Source: Streptomyces sp. CC0208 (GTDB taxonomy: Bacteria > Actinomycetota > Actinomycetes > Streptomycetales > Streptomycetaceae). From it: a stretch of DNA of 64,000 bases. The position numbers and the translations under genes were made by a program. The stretch covers positions 6,696,001-6,760,000 of the forward strand of contig NZ_CP031969.1 in NCBI RefSeq assembly GCF_003443735.1, in the 5' to 3' direction. Position 1 is the first letter of the stretch, and each line of letters begins with the position of its first letter. Positions 42,509 through 52,365 of the stretch are shown piece after piece. The notes beneath the pieces are model-generated. The model did not search any database and had not been told where the DNA came from. It worked only from the letters and a program-made list of their open reading frames with translations.

Positions 42509-43395
42509 GCGATTCCTCCCTGGGCCCGCCGGCGGTCCATCCGTGCCGTCACCCAGTCCGTGAAGCGGGTCATCGGAATGGTCAGCGCCACGAACACCAG
42601 GCCCGCGACGATGTACGGCGTGTAGTTGAGGCTCCGGCCGACGATGATGTCGGCGGCCCGTACGGCGTCGATCGCGCCCCCGATCGACACCAGACCGGTG
42701 TCCTTCTGGAGGGACACCAGGTCGTTCAGCAGGGGCGGCACCTGGCGGCGCACCGCCTGCGGCAGCACCACGTACCGCAGCGCCTGCCGGTTGGAGAGCC
42801 CGAGCGAACGGGCCGCCGCCCGCTGTGAGGGGTGCACGGACTCGATGCCGGCGCGGAACACCTCGGCCACGTACGCCGAGTACGTCAGCGTGAGGGCGGT
42901 CCCGCCCAGCAGCACCGGGTCGACCGTCACACCCTGGAGCCGCAGTGCCGGAACGCCCAGGACGACGATCATCAAGTTGATGATGAGCGGAAGCCCGCGG
43001 AAGAAGTCCGTGTAGGCGGCGGCCAGGAAACGCAGCGGGAAGAACACCGGACCGCGCAGCGTGCGGGCGATGGCGATCAGCATGCCGAGCACCAGCACGG
43101 CGACACCGCAGACCAGCAGCAGCCGGACGTTCAGCCACAGCCCTTCGAGGACCTTCGGGAACGCCTCGCGCGCGTACTGCCCGCTGAAGAACGTCTCCTT
43201 GGTGCGCGGCCAGCCGGGCGCGTTGATGACGACCAGGTAGAGGACGACGGTGGTGACCAGGGTGGAGACCGCGGCGATCGCCGTCGCGCGACGGCCGCGG
43301 GTGCGCTGGAGACGCTCCCGCTCGATCCGCCGCCGCGAGGGCGTGTAGGAGTCGCCCGTGTCCTCCTGGCCGGCCTCGTCCTTCGTGAGGGTCAC
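42505..43395 (-). CDS. Polar amino-acid ABC transporter, permease subunit
   Basis: The 296-residue permease has an N-terminal cytoplasmic segment and about five membrane helices. The HisMQ-type core is YTDFFRGLPLIINLMI and the EAA-like loop is SLGLSNRQALRYVVLPQA. GTG 43395 overlaps the stop of the binding-protein gene by four bases. It forms a homodimeric channel, since only one permease gene is present. Confidence 0.94.
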   Translation of the reverse strand: MTLTKDEAGQEDTGDSYTPSRRRIERERLQRTRGRRATAIAAVSTLVTTVVLYLVVINAPGWPRTKETFFSGQYAREAFPKVLEGLWLNVRLLLVCGVAVLVLGMLIAIARTLRGPVFFPLRFLAAAYTDFFRGLPLIINLMIVVLGVPALRLQGVTVDPVLLGGTALTLTYSAYVAEVFRAGIESVHPSQRAAARSLGLSNRQALRYVVLPQAVRRQVPPLLNDLVSLQKDTGLVSIGGAIDAVRAADIIVGRSLNYTPYIVAGLVFVALTIPMTRFTDWVTARMDRRRAQGGIA

Positions 43396-44276
43396 TTGAG
43401 CACCGGTGCGTCGACGGCGTCGGACAGCCACTCCTGCTCCAGCTTGGCGAGCGTGCCGTCCTTGCGCAGGGCGTCCACGGCGCCGGTCACGCAGGAGGTG
43501 AGCGCGCTGCCCTTGTCGAGCACGAGCCCGAACTGCTCCGGCGTACCGCCCTGGTTCTCGAACTGCCCCACGATCGTGCCGTCCGTCACCTCGGCCGCGG
43601 TGATGTAGAAGGCGGTCGGCAGGTCGACGACGATGGCGTCCACCTGGCCGTTCTGGAGCGCGGACTTGGCCTGGTCGTTCTTGGCGTACGCGGCGGCCTC
43701 ATGGGTCGGCTTCACCACGTCCTCGATGTAGTTCAGGCTCGTCGTGCCGACCTGGGCGCCCAGCTTGAGGCCCTTCAGGTCCGCGATGCTCGTCGCCTTG
43801 GCCGCCTTGGTGCCCTTGAGCGCGATGACTGCCTGGCGCACGTCGTAGTAGCCGGACGAGAAGTCCACGGCCTTCTTGCGCTCGGCGCTGATGGACACCT
43901 GGTTGATGTCGAAGTCGAAGGTCTTCTCCCCGGGCGCGAAGGCCTTGTTGAAGGGGACGCTCTGCCAGACGACGGCGTTCTTGTCGTAACCGAGCTGCTT
44001 CGCCACGGCGTACGCGACGGCCGACTCGAAGCCCTTGCCACTCGCGGGCTTGTCGTCCTTGAACCACGGCTCGTAGGCGGGCTCGTCGGTCGCGACGGTC
44101 AGCTTGCCGGAGGTCTTGGTGGCCAACTCGCCCTTGGCGCAGGTGGTTCCGGTCGACCCCGAGGCCTTGGCGTTCGCGTCGTCCTCCGGCTGCGGAGCAC
44201 AGCCGACGGCGGTGGCGAGCAGGGCTATGGATGCCGCGGCGGCGGCGCGGCGCAGGGCGCGAGGGGCAGGGTGCAT
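43392..44276 (-). CDS. Polar amino-acid ABC transporter, substrate-binding lipoprotein
   Basis: The 294-residue family-3 binding protein has a lipoprotein signal (LRRAAAAASIALLATAVGC with Cys at the cleavage point). The mature part contains TVATDEPAYEPWF, SGKGFESAVAYAVAKQLGY and FDFDINQVSISAERKK. Its ligand is probably a polar amino acid such as Glu or Gln. ATG 44276 is chosen because it starts at the signal peptide. First gene of the operon. Confidence 0.93.
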   Translation of the reverse strand: MHPAPRALRRAAAAASIALLATAVGCAPQPEDDANAKASGSTGTTCAKGELATKTSGKLTVATDEPAYEPWFKDDKPASGKGFESAVAYAVAKQLGYDKNAVVWQSVPFNKAFAPGEKTFDFDINQVSISAERKKAVDFSSGYYDVRQAVIALKGTKAAKATSIADLKGLKLGAQVGTTSLNYIEDVVKPTHEAAAYAKNDQAKSALQNGQVDAIVVDLPTAFYITAAEVTDGTIVGQFENQGGTPEQFGLVLDKGSALTSCVTGAVDALRKDGTLAKLEQEWLSDAVDAPVLK

Positions 44277-44577
44277 GGCGGGAGAGTGACAGTCCACTGT
44301 CCCGTTTGTCGAGGTCACGACGGCAATCGTCCGCATATTGGGAACGTGTGTTGCGTTTCTGTGAACAGTTTTCGGACAGCGGGCCGGGGCCGCCGGTCGA
44401 GGGCGGGGATGAAAGACCGGCGGCCCGTACCGCGCAGGAGCCGTCATCCTGTGCGGGGCTGCTCCCAGTTGACTGCGCAACCAAGTGCGCCGGGAGCGCG
44501 TGCGTGACACCGGCGTGTGCGAAGAGTTCACACGGGGTGCGCGCGCAGGGGTGTGTGCGGGGCGCGCGCTTCGGAGT
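44277..44577. other. Upstream region of the amino-acid ABC operon
   Basis: No gene is seen. The part near 44300-44380 is AT-richer (TTGCGTTTCTGTGAACAGTTTT) and likely holds the operon promoter on the minus strand. Confidence 0.45.
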
Positions 44578-44769
44578 TCACCACCCCCGGGCGTGCCACT
44601 CCGGCAACTGCGGACGCTCCGCGCCCAGCGTCGTGTCGTTCCCGTGTCCCGGGTACACCCAGGTTTCGTCCGGCAGCACGTCGAAGATCTTCGTCTCGAC
44701 GTCGTGGATCAGGGCGGCGAACACCTCGGGATCCTTGCGGGTGTTGCCGACGCCTCCCGGGAACACCAA
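44578..44769 (-). pseudogene. MBL-fold hydrolase, C-terminal fragment
   Basis: Only the last 60 residues remain: FPGGVGNTRKD..., FDVLPDETWVYPGHGNDTTL and the end PEWHARGW. The N-terminal HxHxDH metal site is absent. The same C-terminal segment occurs, at clearly lower than identical sequence, in the intact MBL gene at 54250-54900 in the same orientation. It marks the left border of the accessory segment and is a truncated paralogue. Confidence 0.8.
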
Positions 44770-44937
44770 AGGTCACCGGGTAACACAACAAATGTGACCG
44801 CCAACCCTGTCCTCGGTGGAGTGCAGCTCCATCACACCCCACCGGCTGCTCGCGACCCGCCGGCTACCCGGAGCCACGGGCGTCACGCTCCCGAGGCTTC
44901 CCGGAATTCCTCGGACCCTCCGCCCACGGACACTCCC

Positions 44938-46629
44938 TTACCGGGTGAAGCCGATGTCCTGGTAGCGCGGGTCCGCGAAGCCGTAGGCGCCGAGGTTGAC
45001 CAGGGTGCTCTTGACGGCCTTGATGTCGGGGCGCTGGTAGAGCGGGAGCAGGTTGGCCTGCTTCCAGATCAGGGTGTCGGCGACGTTGGTGTCGGTGATG
45101 GCCTGGGCCGGGTCGAGGTCGGCGGAGGCCTTCTTCATGGCGGCGTCGAGCTCGTCGCTGCCCACACCCGTGTAGTTCTGCTGGATGTCGGAGCCCACGG
45201 GCTTGGCGTAGATCGACTGGGTCGAGGAGGTCGGGAAGGGGGTCCCGATCCAGGAGAAGACAGTCAGGTCGAAGTTGCCCGGGGTGACGTACTTGTCGAA
45301 GAAGTTCTGGAGCGGCACGGACTTGATGTTCAGCTTGATGCCCACGGCCTTGAGCATCGGCTGCATCAGCTTGCCCTCGTTGGCCGAGACGCTGACCGCG
45401 GCTGGGATGACGAGGTTGAGTTCGAGCGTCTTGCCGTTCTTCTTACGGTACTCGCCGTCGAGCTTCCAGCCTGCCGCTTCCAGCGAGGCCTTGGACTTGG
45501 CCGGGTCGTACGTTCCGTACTCGCCGGCGTTGTCCTTGTAGCCCTTCTGGTTCGTGACGTAGAAGTGGTTGTTCAGCGGCGTCGGTGTCCAGCCCAGGCC
45601 CTGGAGGTCGGACTTGGCGATGGCGTCACGGCTGAGTGCCTGGGTGACGGCCTGCCGCACGGCGACGTCCTTGAGGGCGCCCTGGGTGCCGTTGATGGTG
45701 AGGTGACGGTAGTTCGGGCCTGCGGCCTCACGGATGGAGGCGCCCTTGACGGCCTTGGCCTGCTTGTAGGCGGCCGGGTCCGGGCCGATGTCGAAGAAGT
45801 CGACCTCGCCGTTGGCGAAGGCTCCGGCGGTGGCGTCGGAGTCCAGCGCGCGATAGATGATCTTGTCGAGGATCGCCTTGTCGCCCCACCAGGTGCTGTC
45901 GCGGACAACGGTCAGGGTCTTCGCGGTCTTGTCGATGCCGCCGAACTTGAAGGGGCCCGCGGTGACCGGGATCTTGCCCAGGTAACCGTTGTTGAAGCCG
46001 TCCGGGGTGCTGGTGACCGAGGCCGGGTAGAGCGGGCTGAACAGACTCTTCCAGTCGCCGAAGGAGCTGGTGAAGGTGACGATCACCTCCTGGTCGTTCT
46101 TGCCCTTGGCGACGCTCTTGATCAGGTTGTAGCCGGTACTGGAGGAGATCTTGTACTTGGTGTTCTTCCCGTTCAGGGCGGTCCACTGGGACAAGAAGTC
46201 CTTGTACGAGAGCGCTGTGCCGTCGGACCACTTGGCCTTCGGGTTGATCTCGTAGGTGACAACCTGCTTGCCGGAACTCTCGTCCACGGTGGCCGAGGTC
46301 ACGTAGTCAGGGTCGGGGCTCACGACGCCGGTGGCGTCCGACTTCATGATGATCGGCATCAGGGCGCGCTCGACGTCGTAGCCGTCGGAGAGCGTGCCGT
46401 CGATCTCGTTGTAGTTGAAGTTCTCCGCGATCTCGCCCAGCGGCCAGTTGAGGGTGCCGCCCTGCTTCAGCTTGGCCCGGTCCGTCGCGGCGATGTTGTT
46501 CGCGGTGGACTTGGGGACTGAGGTCTTCTTGCTGTCGTCCTTGGTGTCGCCTCCGCCGCACGCGGTCAAGGTCAGTGCGCTGGTGGTGACCAGGGTGATC
46601 AGCGCAAGGGACGTACGGGTTCTCTTCAA
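44938..46629 (-). CDS. Peptide-type ABC transporter, substrate-binding lipoprotein (family 5)
   Basis: The 563-residue protein has a lipoprotein signal (LITLVTTSALTLTAC) and the OppA/DppA-type fold. Marks are GGTLNWPLGEIAENFNYNEI, YEINPKAKWSDGTALSYKDF and NYRHLTINGTQGALKDVAVR. TTG 46629 is preferred because AGGAG lies seven bases upstream; ATG 46644 is possible but lacks a ribosome binding site. It is the last gene of a four-gene minus-strand operon (permease, permease, ATPase, binding protein), though the 61-bp gap after the ATPase may hold its own promoter. Confidence 0.93.
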   Translation of the reverse strand: MKRTRTSLALITLVTTSALTLTACGGGDTKDDSKKTSVPKSTANNIAATDRAKLKQGGTLNWPLGEIAENFNYNEIDGTLSDGYDVERALMPIIMKSDATGVVSPDPDYVTSATVDESSGKQVVTYEINPKAKWSDGTALSYKDFLSQWTALNGKNTKYKISSSTGYNLIKSVAKGKNDQEVIVTFTSSFGDWKSLFSPLYPASVTSTPDGFNNGYLGKIPVTAGPFKFGGIDKTAKTLTVVRDSTWWGDKAILDKIIYRALDSDATAGAFANGEVDFFDIGPDPAAYKQAKAVKGASIREAAGPNYRHLTINGTQGALKDVAVRQAVTQALSRDAIAKSDLQGLGWTPTPLNNHFYVTNQKGYKDNAGEYGTYDPAKSKASLEAAGWKLDGEYRKKNGKTLELNLVIPAAVSVSANEGKLMQPMLKAVGIKLNIKSVPLQNFFDKYVTPGNFDLTVFSWIGTPFPTSSTQSIYAKPVGSDIQQNYTGVGSDELDAAMKKASADLDPAQAITDTNVADTLIWKQANLLPLYQRPDIKAVKSTLVNLGAYGFADPRYQDIGFTR

Positions 46630-46690
46630 GGGTGCTCTCCTCATACGGTGCAGAGTGGGACGGGGACGGTGAGAAGCAGGGGAGTTGCGC

Positions 46691-48826
46691 CTACAGCACG
46701 GCGGCGGCCGCCGCGTAGTGGCAGGCGGCGCTGTGGCCGGGACGGTTGTCGGTGAGGTCGTGCAGGGCCGGGTCCTCGTCGCGGCAGCGGGTGCGGGCCG
46801 CCTCGTCGAGGGCGGTGAACTTGGGGCAGCGGTTGCGGAACCGGCAGCCGCTCGGTACGTCCGCCGGGCTCGGCAGATCGCCGGTAAGCAGGATTCGCTT
46901 GCGCTGCCGCTCCTTGTGCGGGTCGGGCAGCGGCACGGCCGACAGCAGGGCCTGGGTGTAGGGGTGGGAGGGAGCTTCGAAGATCGACTCGGCGCTGCCC
47001 AGTTCGACGATCCGTCCGAGGTACATCACGGCGATCCGGTCGGCGATGTGCCGTACGACGGTCAGGTCGTGGGCGACGAAGAGATAGCTCAGCCCGAGCC
47101 GGGCCTTGAGTTCGTCCAGCAGATTGAGCACGCCGGCCTGGATGGAGACGTCCAGCGCCGAGACCGGCTCGTCGAGGATCACCAGCTTGGGTTCCAGCGC
47201 CAACGCGCGGGCGATGCTGATGCGCTGCCGTTGGCCGCCGGAGAACTCCGCCGGGAAACGTTCTGCGTGTTCGGGATCGAGTCCCACTTGGCGCAGCAGT
47301 TCGGGTACGCGGGCGGCGATCCGGTTCTTGGCCCAGCCGTGCGTCGTCAGCGGTTCGGCGATGATGTCACCGACCGGCATCCGGGCGTCCAGAGCGGCCA
47401 AGGGGTCCTGGAAGACCACTTGGAGGTCGCGGCGCAGTGCCTTGCGGTCACTGCCCTTGAGGCCCCGGATGTCCCTGCCGAACACGGTGACCGTCCCGGC
47501 CTGCCCGCTGGGCAGGTCCAGGATCTCCAGAAGGGTGGTGGTCTTGCCGCAGCCGGACTCCCCGACCAGTCCCAGGGTTTCGCCCTCGCGGATGTCGAAG
47601 CCGATGCCGTCCACCGCCCGGACGGTGCCGACCTGCCGCTTGAACACCGCGCCCTTCATCAGCGGGAAGTGCTTGACCAGGCCGTCGATCTCCAGAACCG
47701 TCGCCCGTTCCTCCCGGGGCACCTGAGCCACTGCCGTCGTCTGCGGCGGCTCCGGTACCGGGTAGATCTCGGCGGGGACAAGGGAGCCGCCCTCGGCCAT
47801 TTCGTGGCTGCGGTGGCAGGCGGTGAAGTGGCTCCTGTTGTCCGCCGCGTCGGCCTCCGTCGCGAGCAGCTCCGGCTCGGCCTCGCGGCAGCGGTCCACG
47901 GCGATGGGGCAGCGTGTCTGGAAAGGGCAGCCCAGCGGCAGGTCGTGCAGCGAGGGCGGGTTGCCGTCGATGGGAGTGAGGACGTGCTGCCGGTCGTCAT
48001 CGAGCCGGGGGATCGAGCCCAGCAGGCCGATGGTGTAGGGCATGCGCGGCGTGTAGTAGACCTCGTCCACCGAACCGGTCTCGACCGGTCGGCCCGCGTA
48101 CATCACCTGGACCCGGTCGGCGAATCCGGCCACCACCCCGAGGTCGTGGGTGATCACGACGATGGCGGCGCCGGTGACCTCCTGAGCGGTCTTGAGGACA
48201 TCCAGGATCTGCGCCTGGATGGTGACGTCCAGAGCGGTGGTCGGCTCGTCGGCGATGATTACTTTGGGGTCGTTGGCAATGGCCATCGCGATCACCGCGC
48301 GTTGCCGCATGCCGCCGGAGAACTCGTGCGGGAAGGCGTCCACCCGGCGGGCGGGGTCGGGAATGCCGACCATGTCGAGCAGTTCGATCGTGCGCTTGCG
48401 GGCCGCGGCCTTGTCCAGGTCCTGGTGGATCCGGAGGGCCTCGATTATCTGGTCGCCCACCGTGTACACGGGGGTCAGCGCGGACAGCGGGTCCTGGAAG
48501 ACCATGGCGATGTCCTTGCCGCGGATCCGGGTCATCGACCGGTCGTCCAGGCCCAGCAGCTCGTTCCCGTGGAGCTTTACGGAGCCGCTCACCGCGGCCG
48601 TCTCGGGCAGCAGGCCAAGAACAGCCATGGACGACACCGACTTGCCCGATCCCGACTCACCGACGATGCCCAGTACCTCGCCCGGCCGCACCGAGAAGGA
48701 GACACCGCGCACCGCGCGGACATCACCGGCCTCGCTCGGGAAGGTGACATGCAGGTCGGTGACTTCCAGAGCGGGGGCGAGCTCCGGTTCTGCGGTCAGC
48801 TCGCGGCTGCTCAGAATGGCGGTCAC
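46691..48826 (-). CDS. Peptide ABC transporter, two ATPase domains fused (DppD-DppF type)
   Basis: The 711-residue protein carries two full ATPase domains. The first has GESGSGKS, FSGGMRQRAVIAMAI and IIADEPTTALDVT. The second has GESGCGKTT, FSGGQRQRISIARAL and LVILDEPVSALDVS. Each is followed by the oligopeptide-type C-terminal cysteine region (GCPFQTRCPIAVDRC and SGCRFRNRCPKF). In most bacteria these are two genes; the fusion is common in actinobacteria. ATGA overlap with the permease gene. Confidence 0.95.
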   Translation of the reverse strand: MTAILSSRELTAEPELAPALEVTDLHVTFPSEAGDVRAVRGVSFSVRPGEVLGIVGESGSGKSVSSMAVLGLLPETAAVSGSVKLHGNELLGLDDRSMTRIRGKDIAMVFQDPLSALTPVYTVGDQIIEALRIHQDLDKAAARKRTIELLDMVGIPDPARRVDAFPHEFSGGMRQRAVIAMAIANDPKVIIADEPTTALDVTIQAQILDVLKTAQEVTGAAIVVITHDLGVVAGFADRVQVMYAGRPVETGSVDEVYYTPRMPYTIGLLGSIPRLDDDRQHVLTPIDGNPPSLHDLPLGCPFQTRCPIAVDRCREAEPELLATEADAADNRSHFTACHRSHEMAEGGSLVPAEIYPVPEPPQTTAVAQVPREERATVLEIDGLVKHFPLMKGAVFKRQVGTVRAVDGIGFDIREGETLGLVGESGCGKTTTLLEILDLPSGQAGTVTVFGRDIRGLKGSDRKALRRDLQVVFQDPLAALDARMPVGDIIAEPLTTHGWAKNRIAARVPELLRQVGLDPEHAERFPAEFSGGQRQRISIARALALEPKLVILDEPVSALDVSIQAGVLNLLDELKARLGLSYLFVAHDLTVVRHIADRIAVMYLGRIVELGSAESIFEAPSHPYTQALLSAVPLPDPHKERQRKRILLTGDLPSPADVPSGCRFRNRCPKFTALDEAARTRCRDEDPALHDLTDNRPGHSAACHYAAAAAVL

Positions 48827-49782
48827 GTCGTGGGTCCTTCCGGGGACTTGCGGTTCTTCCTGGCCTTGGCGCGGCTGGAGTTGGGGTCGAGGGCGTCACG
48901 CAGCCCGTCGCCGATGAAGGCGATGGACAGGCAGATCAGAACGAGGCAGCCGGCCGGGAAGTAGAACAGCCACGGAAAGGAGGGGGCGGCCGGAGTGCCG
49001 GTGGCAATCACCGTGCCGAGCGACACATCGGGCGCCTGCACACCGAAACCGAAGTACGACAGGCTGGTCTCGCCGATGATCGCGGTACCCACCTGGATGG
49101 TTCCGTCGATGATCAGCATCGAGGCCATCGACGGCAGGATGTGCCGGAAGATGATCACCGGGGCCGGTACGCCCATGTACTTCGCGGCCTTGACGAATTC
49201 ACGGTCCTTCAGCGTCAGCGTCATGCTGCGTACCACCCGGCCGGTGATCATCCAGCTGAACGCAGCCAGCAGCACCACGAAGACCAGCCAGGTCGTCCCC
49301 TGGAACAGGGGCGAAAGCACCGCGATGATAAGGAAGTTGGGCATCACCAGCAGCAGGTCCACCACCCACATCAGGCCGCGGTCCGTCCAGCCGCCGAAGT
49401 AGCCCGCGCTCGCCCCGACGGCCGCTGCCACAACGGTACAGATCACGCCGGTGAGAAGACCGATGACCAGGGACTTCTGCATGCCTCTGGCGGTCAGCGC
49501 GAACAGGTCGGAGCCGGTCTGGTCGGTGCCGAACCAGTGGCTGGCCGACGGCGGCTGCTGGAAGGCGTTGAAGTCCAGGTCCGTATAGCTCCACTTGTAG
49601 AACAGCGGGGCCACATAGGCCATCAGGAACAGCAGGGCGAGCATCAGCAGTCCAAAGAGCGCTGTGCGGTTGCGCGCGAAGCGGATGGCGGTGAGTCGGG
49701 TCCGGCTTCTGCGTCGAGGGGTCGGCTGGGCTGTGACGGCGACGGGTGCTGCGGGTTGTGCGGAAGGAGTCTGGACGGCCAT
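48823..49782 (-). CDS. Peptide ABC transporter, permease (DppC type)
   Basis: The 319-residue permease has about six membrane helices, an N-terminal Pro/Ala-rich cytoplasmic part, SHWFGTDQTGSDLFALTARG (the DppC mark) and the loop AAKYMGVPAPVIIFRHILPS that docks on the ATPase. It forms a heterodimer with the DppB-type protein and lies 55 bp downstream of it. Confidence 0.94.
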   Translation of the reverse strand: MAVQTPSAQPAAPVAVTAQPTPRRRSRTRLTAIRFARNRTALFGLLMLALLFLMAYVAPLFYKWSYTDLDFNAFQQPPSASHWFGTDQTGSDLFALTARGMQKSLVIGLLTGVICTVVAAAVGASAGYFGGWTDRGLMWVVDLLLVMPNFLIIAVLSPLFQGTTWLVFVVLLAAFSWMITGRVVRSMTLTLKDREFVKAAKYMGVPAPVIIFRHILPSMASMLIIDGTIQVGTAIIGETSLSYFGFGVQAPDVSLGTVIATGTPAAPSFPWLFYFPAGCLVLICLSIAFIGDGLRDALDPNSSRAKARKNRKSPEGPTT

Positions 49783-49837
49783 GGGGGCTTTCCTCTGGGC
49801 GCGGGATCGGGACGGGCTCGACGGGGGCGAGAGGAGC

Positions 49838-50818
49838 TCAGCTCACCCGTACGCGCGGATCGAGAGCCGCGTACAGCAGGTCGGACAACAGGCCCGCGAT
49901 CAGGACGATCACGGCGGTGAACAGGCCGACGGCGGCGGTGGCGTTCACGTCATTGGTGCTGATCGAGTTGATCAGCCACTCGCCCATACCGTGCCAGCCG
50001 AAGATCTTCTCGGTGAAGGTGGCGCCGGTGAAGAGAAGGACGACGTTGTAGACGAGAAGCGGCACGACCGGCAGGACCGCGGTGCGCAGACCGTGCTTCA
50101 TCAGGGCGGCCCGTCGGCTCAGACCCTTGGCGCGGGCCGTGCGCAGGAAGTCGCTGCCCAGCACGTCGAGCATTGAACTGCGCTGGTAGCGGCTGTACAG
50201 AGCTATCTGGATGATGATCAGAGTCAGGCTGGGCAGCAGCAGATGCTGAAGCCGGCTCAGGAGGATATCGCCCGTGCCGCTCAACCCGGGGTCGTACTCC
50301 CCGGTGTACTCGATGACCTTGTGTCCCGCCGCGTCGTTGAGGTCGATGGCCCAGAGCTTCAGCGTTACAGCGATCACGAAGACCGGCATGGCGAGCACGC
50401 CGAATGACGCCAGGGTCGAGATTCGGTCCGATGCCCGGTATTGCCTGATGGCTCCCCACGCGCCGACCATGACTCCGCCCACGGAGCCCAGCAGCGTCGA
50501 GATGAGCAGCAGTCGGGTGCTCACGCCGACCCGGCGGCCGAACTCGTCATTGACCTGACCGCCGGTGACGGTACGCCCGAGATCGCCGTGCGCCACGCCG
50601 TTCGCCCAGTGGCCGAAGCGGACCAGGAGGGGCTTGTCGGGGTTGAGGTTGTAGTCGTTGAGCGTGGACGTCACCGAAGCGGCCGAGGGCTTCGGGTTGC
50701 GGCCCTCGAAGTTGGCTCTCGGGTTGAGACTGATCGCCGCGAGGGCGTACGTGAGGGAGGCCGCGATGATGACCAGCGCCAGGTAGTTGACGAAACGGCG
50801 CAACATGAATCGGCCCAC
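49838..50818 (-). CDS. Peptide ABC transporter, permease (DppB type)
   Basis: The 326-residue permease has six membrane helices. Marks are the start FMLRRFVNYLALVIIAASLT, GDLGRTVTGGQVNDEF and the docking loop ARAKGLSRRAALMKHGLRTA, then FTEKIFGWHGMGEWLI. GTG 50818 is used; the ribosome binding site is poor. First gene of the peptide uptake operon; the substrate (di/oligopeptide, nickel or sugar acid) is not resolved. Confidence 0.93.
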   Translation of the reverse strand: MGRFMLRRFVNYLALVIIAASLTYALAAISLNPRANFEGRNPKPSAASVTSTLNDYNLNPDKPLLVRFGHWANGVAHGDLGRTVTGGQVNDEFGRRVGVSTRLLLISTLLGSVGGVMVGAWGAIRQYRASDRISTLASFGVLAMPVFVIAVTLKLWAIDLNDAAGHKVIEYTGEYDPGLSGTGDILLSRLQHLLLPSLTLIIIQIALYSRYQRSSMLDVLGSDFLRTARAKGLSRRAALMKHGLRTAVLPVVPLLVYNVVLLFTGATFTEKIFGWHGMGEWLINSISTNDVNATAAVGLFTAVIVLIAGLLSDLLYAALDPRVRVS

Positions 50819-51228
50819 GTGCTCAGCTCTCTTGTGTGGCCCTCACCCAGGCGTTACGGGTTCGAGCGATGACTTCCAGACAAACTCATGAATAAATGCA
50901 CAGCAGTTACGCCGGTCAGCCCCGTGCGGACTGTGCGCAGAATTTTCGTTCCTGAAACAACCCTGGAATGACCCGCCCTTGTGTTCGTACGCGTCCTGGC
51001 CCGGACTCCGCAGGCCCCAGGGGGACTTGGGGGGTTGGGAGGTTGGGTGGACTTTCGCAACTCATTTATGGCGGCGTCAATGAGCGTCGCGAGTCTTGAT
51101 GAATCCGTGATCTACTTTGCGGAAATCTGACCTCAAGCGCGGGTTATCCCTCATTGACATCGGATAGCGCGCGGTAAAAAAAGGGCGGATGCGGATCCGC
51201 CGGAGGGGTATCCCTCACACCACCCTTC
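50819..51228. other. Promoter region of the peptide ABC operon and mobile-element border
   Basis: No gene is supported. The region is notably AT-richer than the rest (for example ACAAACTCATGAATAAATGC near 50880). It contains the inverted repeat GGCGGAT-N4-ATCCGCC at 51184-51201 and the 9-bp direct repeat TATCCCTCA at 51145-51153 and 51209-51217. These could be scars of the insertions to the right. Confidence 0.5.
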
Positions 51229-51479
51229 ACCGTGCGGGTGCGATGTCCTCAAGCCCCTCCGTACGCCACAGACGTGTGGGCGGCAGTCCGCGCGGCACCA
51301 GGACGAAGCCCACCGCGACCAAGCAGGATCGCGGCGTGGACGCCAAGCGCTTGACCCGGCAGGCCCCCGGCCAGCCCTCCGAGTGGCAGGGCGCCCCAGG
51401 TGATCACCCGCTTCGAGGCGTCGACGCCGAGCACGCGCGGGACGCTGTGCCTGCCGATAACGTCATCCATGCAGGTCAA
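51229..51479 (-). pseudogene. MFS permease, C-terminal fragment
   Basis: The minus strand reads LGVDASKRVITWGALPLGGL and AGGLPGQALGVHAAILLG, the typical end helix pair of drug-efflux-type MFS proteins, then shifts frame (VGFVLVPRGLP...LEDIAP). The first 10 helices are missing. It abuts the transposase remnant. Confidence 0.65.
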
Positions 51480-52254
51480 GCGGCCGTATGCTCAGGCGGG
51501 TGATTCGGTCTGGACCTGTGATCGGTTCCGGGGCGGCCCGTAGCGGAGCGGATGGGTTCCAGACCAGGGTGCGGTCCAGGAGTTCGTGACGGCAGGTCTG
51601 GATCCAGCGTTCCATGATGGAGTTCATCCGGGGGACGCGGATATTTGACGCTCGCGCCCGCGTCTTCGAGGTCCATGACAAGGCTCCTCGCCACCTGAGT
51701 GACCGAGGACGCGGTCGGGTGGGCCGTGGTACCCAGGGCGCGGATGCGCCGGGTTCCGTGCTCGATGACGGCCAGGGACTTCGCAGGCCAGGAGTCGGCC
51801 CAGGTGGTGGCCCCCAGGTCGGGGGCCGGGTCGATGCCCTCGGCTTTCAGGATCTCCCAGACCGTGGACGCCGCCACCTTGATCCCGACGGTGGCCAGTT
51901 CGCCGTGCATGCGGCGATAACCTCAGGACGGGCGCAGGGGCCGGGAGGCGCTCGCGTGACGCCGCCGTACCAGGTCGCGGTGCCGGCGCAGGACCGTGTC
52001 GACCCGCACGAGCAGACGCAGTCGGCGCAGCGACTCGCAGGGCAGGTTTGCCAGGAGGGCGGCCAGGAAAGCCCGATGCTCGGGTTCGAGCTTCACCTTG
52101 ACAGCCCGAGCTGCCGCTGCACGACCGTGAGCTGATGTCGCAGGACCAGGATCTCGACGTCCTTGTCACGGTCGCTCATCGGCAGCAGCCGCAGGACCGA
52201 GAAGGCGTTCGTCACAGCCAGGTAGGCAAATCGCAGCAACACACTCGATGACAT
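51470..52254 (-). pseudogene. DDE-type (integrase core) transposase, multiply disrupted
   Basis: The N-terminus VEILVLRHQLTVVQRQLGL starts after ATG 52254 and stops at 52093. HGELATVGIKVAASTVWEIL and IDPAPDLGATTWAD follow in another frame, then LAVIEHGTRRIRALGTTAHP and LVMDLEDAGA, with the first catalytic-Asp region deleted. MNSIMERWIQTCRHELLDRT reads in a third frame with the Glu of the DDE triad. It is an inactive insertion-sequence copy; no clear terminal inverted repeats were identified. Confidence 0.85.
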
Positions 52255-52365
52255 GCCGCACCCGCCGAGAGCCGCCACGGACGGTGGCCCCCGTAGGCAG
52301 TTCTCTTGGCGCACACACCACCACAGTCGAACCTGAACACGCTCAAATCAGCCCAGGAGGCGGCC

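Noticed and set aside
44578..44769. A small complete MBL-like gene
   Set aside because: It lacks the HxHxDH metal site and two thirds of the fold, so it is a fragment.
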